Shown here piece by piece: positions 6,297 through 6,570 of a stretch of DNA of 6,570 bases. The stretch's first letter is position 1; each line of letters opens with the position of its first letter. The stretch spans positions 1 through 6,570 of the forward strand of contig CAKSBP010000092.1 of the NCBI GenBank assembly GCA_934438135.1, given 5' to 3'. The notes under the pieces are model-generated. The model did not search any database. It saw only the letters and a list, made by a program, of their open reading frames with translations, and was not told the origin of the DNA. This DNA comes from an uncultured Clostridium sp. GTDB taxonomy: Bacteria > Bacillota > Clostridia > Lachnospirales > Lachnospiraceae. Made by a program: the position numbers and the translations under genes.

Positions 6297-6380
6297 TTAT
6301 AAATGTTCTATTTTCCCCTCTTTCAGTTCATACACCTCATCCGCCAGATTTTCTACAAACATCCGCGGGAGTTTGACAGT
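6297..6380 (-). pseudogene. Remnant resembling the C-terminus of an ABC-type ATPase
   Basis: A 27-codon open stretch with no start-proximal domain reads MFVENLADEVYELKEGKI followed by EHL and a stop at 6297-6299. The pattern 'hydrophobic-x-E-x-LAD-x-VYEL-x-x-GKI' resembles the end of ABC ATP-binding proteins, especially ABC-F, where it follows the H-switch. It is cut off upstream by a stop at 6381-6383, in sequence that may belong to the adjacent insertion element. It lies 37 nt before the YjdF-like pseudogene on the same strand, so the two may once have been neighbours in an operon. Too short for a secure family call. Confidence 0.35.
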
Positions 6381-6401
6381 TTAATAATTAGAAAATCTAT
6401 C

Positions 6402-6428
6402 GCAGGCCTTGTAATACCTGCTCTTTTT
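6402..6428 (+). terminator. Terminator-like hairpin upstream of the transposase
   Basis: GCAGG (6402-6406) pairs with CCTGC (6417-6421) around a 10-nt loop and is followed by TCTTTTT. The stem is short but GC-rich in an AT-rich setting. Upstream terminators of this kind shield transposase genes from read-through. The pair TTTGACA (6372-6378) and TGTCAAA (6430-6436) forms an outer inverted repeat around it. Confidence 0.4.
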
Positions 6429-6451
6429 ATGTCAAATTTTTCGTTTTAAGG

Positions 6452-6482
6452 TATGGCAATTTATGGCAATATGTGCTATAAT
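6452..6482 (+). promoter_or_regulatory. Extended -10 promoter of the transposase with tandem upstream repeats
   Basis: A perfect TATAAT (6477-6482) is preceded by TG at 6474-6475, the extended -10 form. No good -35 exists. Its place is occupied by two direct copies of TATGGCAAT (6452-6460 and 6462-6470) spaced by exactly 10 bp, one helical turn, which suggests a protein-binding site on one DNA face. Transcription would begin near 6489, about 16 nt before the start codon. Confidence 0.6.
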
Positions 6483-6504
6483 ACAGGTATAGTAGGAATT
6501 GCTT

Positions 6505-6570
6505 ATGAAAGTTGTCACATCGAAATCAAAAAATGCGGAATCTTTTTATATTTCAAAAAGCTATATCAAT
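6505..6570 (+). CDS. Transposase N-terminus, probably IS1634 type, cut by the window end
   Basis: The ATG at 6505 follows TAGGA with good spacing and a promoter 22 nt upstream. The 22 visible codons begin MKVVTSKSKNAESFYISKS and continue in frame to the window edge. This opening (short basic 'K-V-V-x-S-K-S-K-N' then 'F/Y-Y-I-x-K-S') resembles IS1634-family transposases of the IS4/DDE superfamily as I recall them. The catalytic residues lie outside the window, so the family call is tentative. The promoter, short leader and gene remnants beside it fit an insertion sequence that entered already decaying DNA. Confidence 0.6.
   Translation, partial: MKVVTSKSKNAESFYISKSYIN

Noticed and set aside
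6260..6440. Possible yjdF riboswitch upstream of the YjdF-like gene
   Set aside because: The space is taken up by a coding remnant and I see no matching structured leader.
1..6570. tRNA, rRNA, CRISPR array, retron or toxin-antitoxin pair
   Set aside because: No cloverleaf, rRNA-like segment, regularly spaced repeats, reverse transcriptase or recognisable small TA genes were seen; the ATPase pair does not match a known TA family.

Overview
The window looks like chromosomal DNA of a low-GC, spore-forming Firmicute, most likely a clostridium of the Lachnospiraceae type. This rests on a complete GerA-family germinant-receptor operon, strong AGGAG-type ribosome binding sites, AT-rich intergenic DNA and a YjdF/DUF2992-type gene. 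The species cannot be fixed from the sequence alone.

Left half (88-3817, + strand): a three-gene spore germination operon in the order A-C-B (gerKA-gerKC-gerKB, the order of Bacillus subtilis gerK). The A and B subunits are inner-membrane proteins of the spore and the C subunit is normally a lipoprotein; together they sense germinants. The genes are 15-16 nt apart, each with a good ribosome binding site. The C subunit has its N-terminal hydrophobic segment but no recognisable lipobox.

Middle (3824-5887, - strand): a compact two-gene cassette that converges on the germination operon with a 6-nt gap. It encodes a 447-residue RecF/OLD-like ABC-type ATPase (Walker A, signature, Walker B and H-switch all intact), followed by a small protein that carries a D-x12-E-x-K signature like that of PD-(D/E)XK nucleases. 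The small gene starts inside the 3' end of the ATPase gene. A good sigma-A promoter lies just upstream of the ATPase and is bracketed by two dyad symmetries. The ATPase gene is visibly more AT-rich than the germination genes. ATPase plus nuclease is the architecture of several anti-phage systems, so I read this as a candidate defence module; I do not recognise it as a named system.

Right end (5925-6570): gene debris and a mobile element. A YjdF/DUF2992-like gene on the - strand is frameshifted at an A5 run and lacks the middle of the family's C-terminal half. Upstream of it is a 27-codon remnant that resembles the C-terminus of an ABC-type ATPase. A + strand transposase gene, probably IS1634-type, begins at 6505 behind an extended -10 promoter and runs off the window. 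The defence candidate thus sits between a conserved sporulation operon and a decayed, IS-bearing segment, which fits an accessory insertion.
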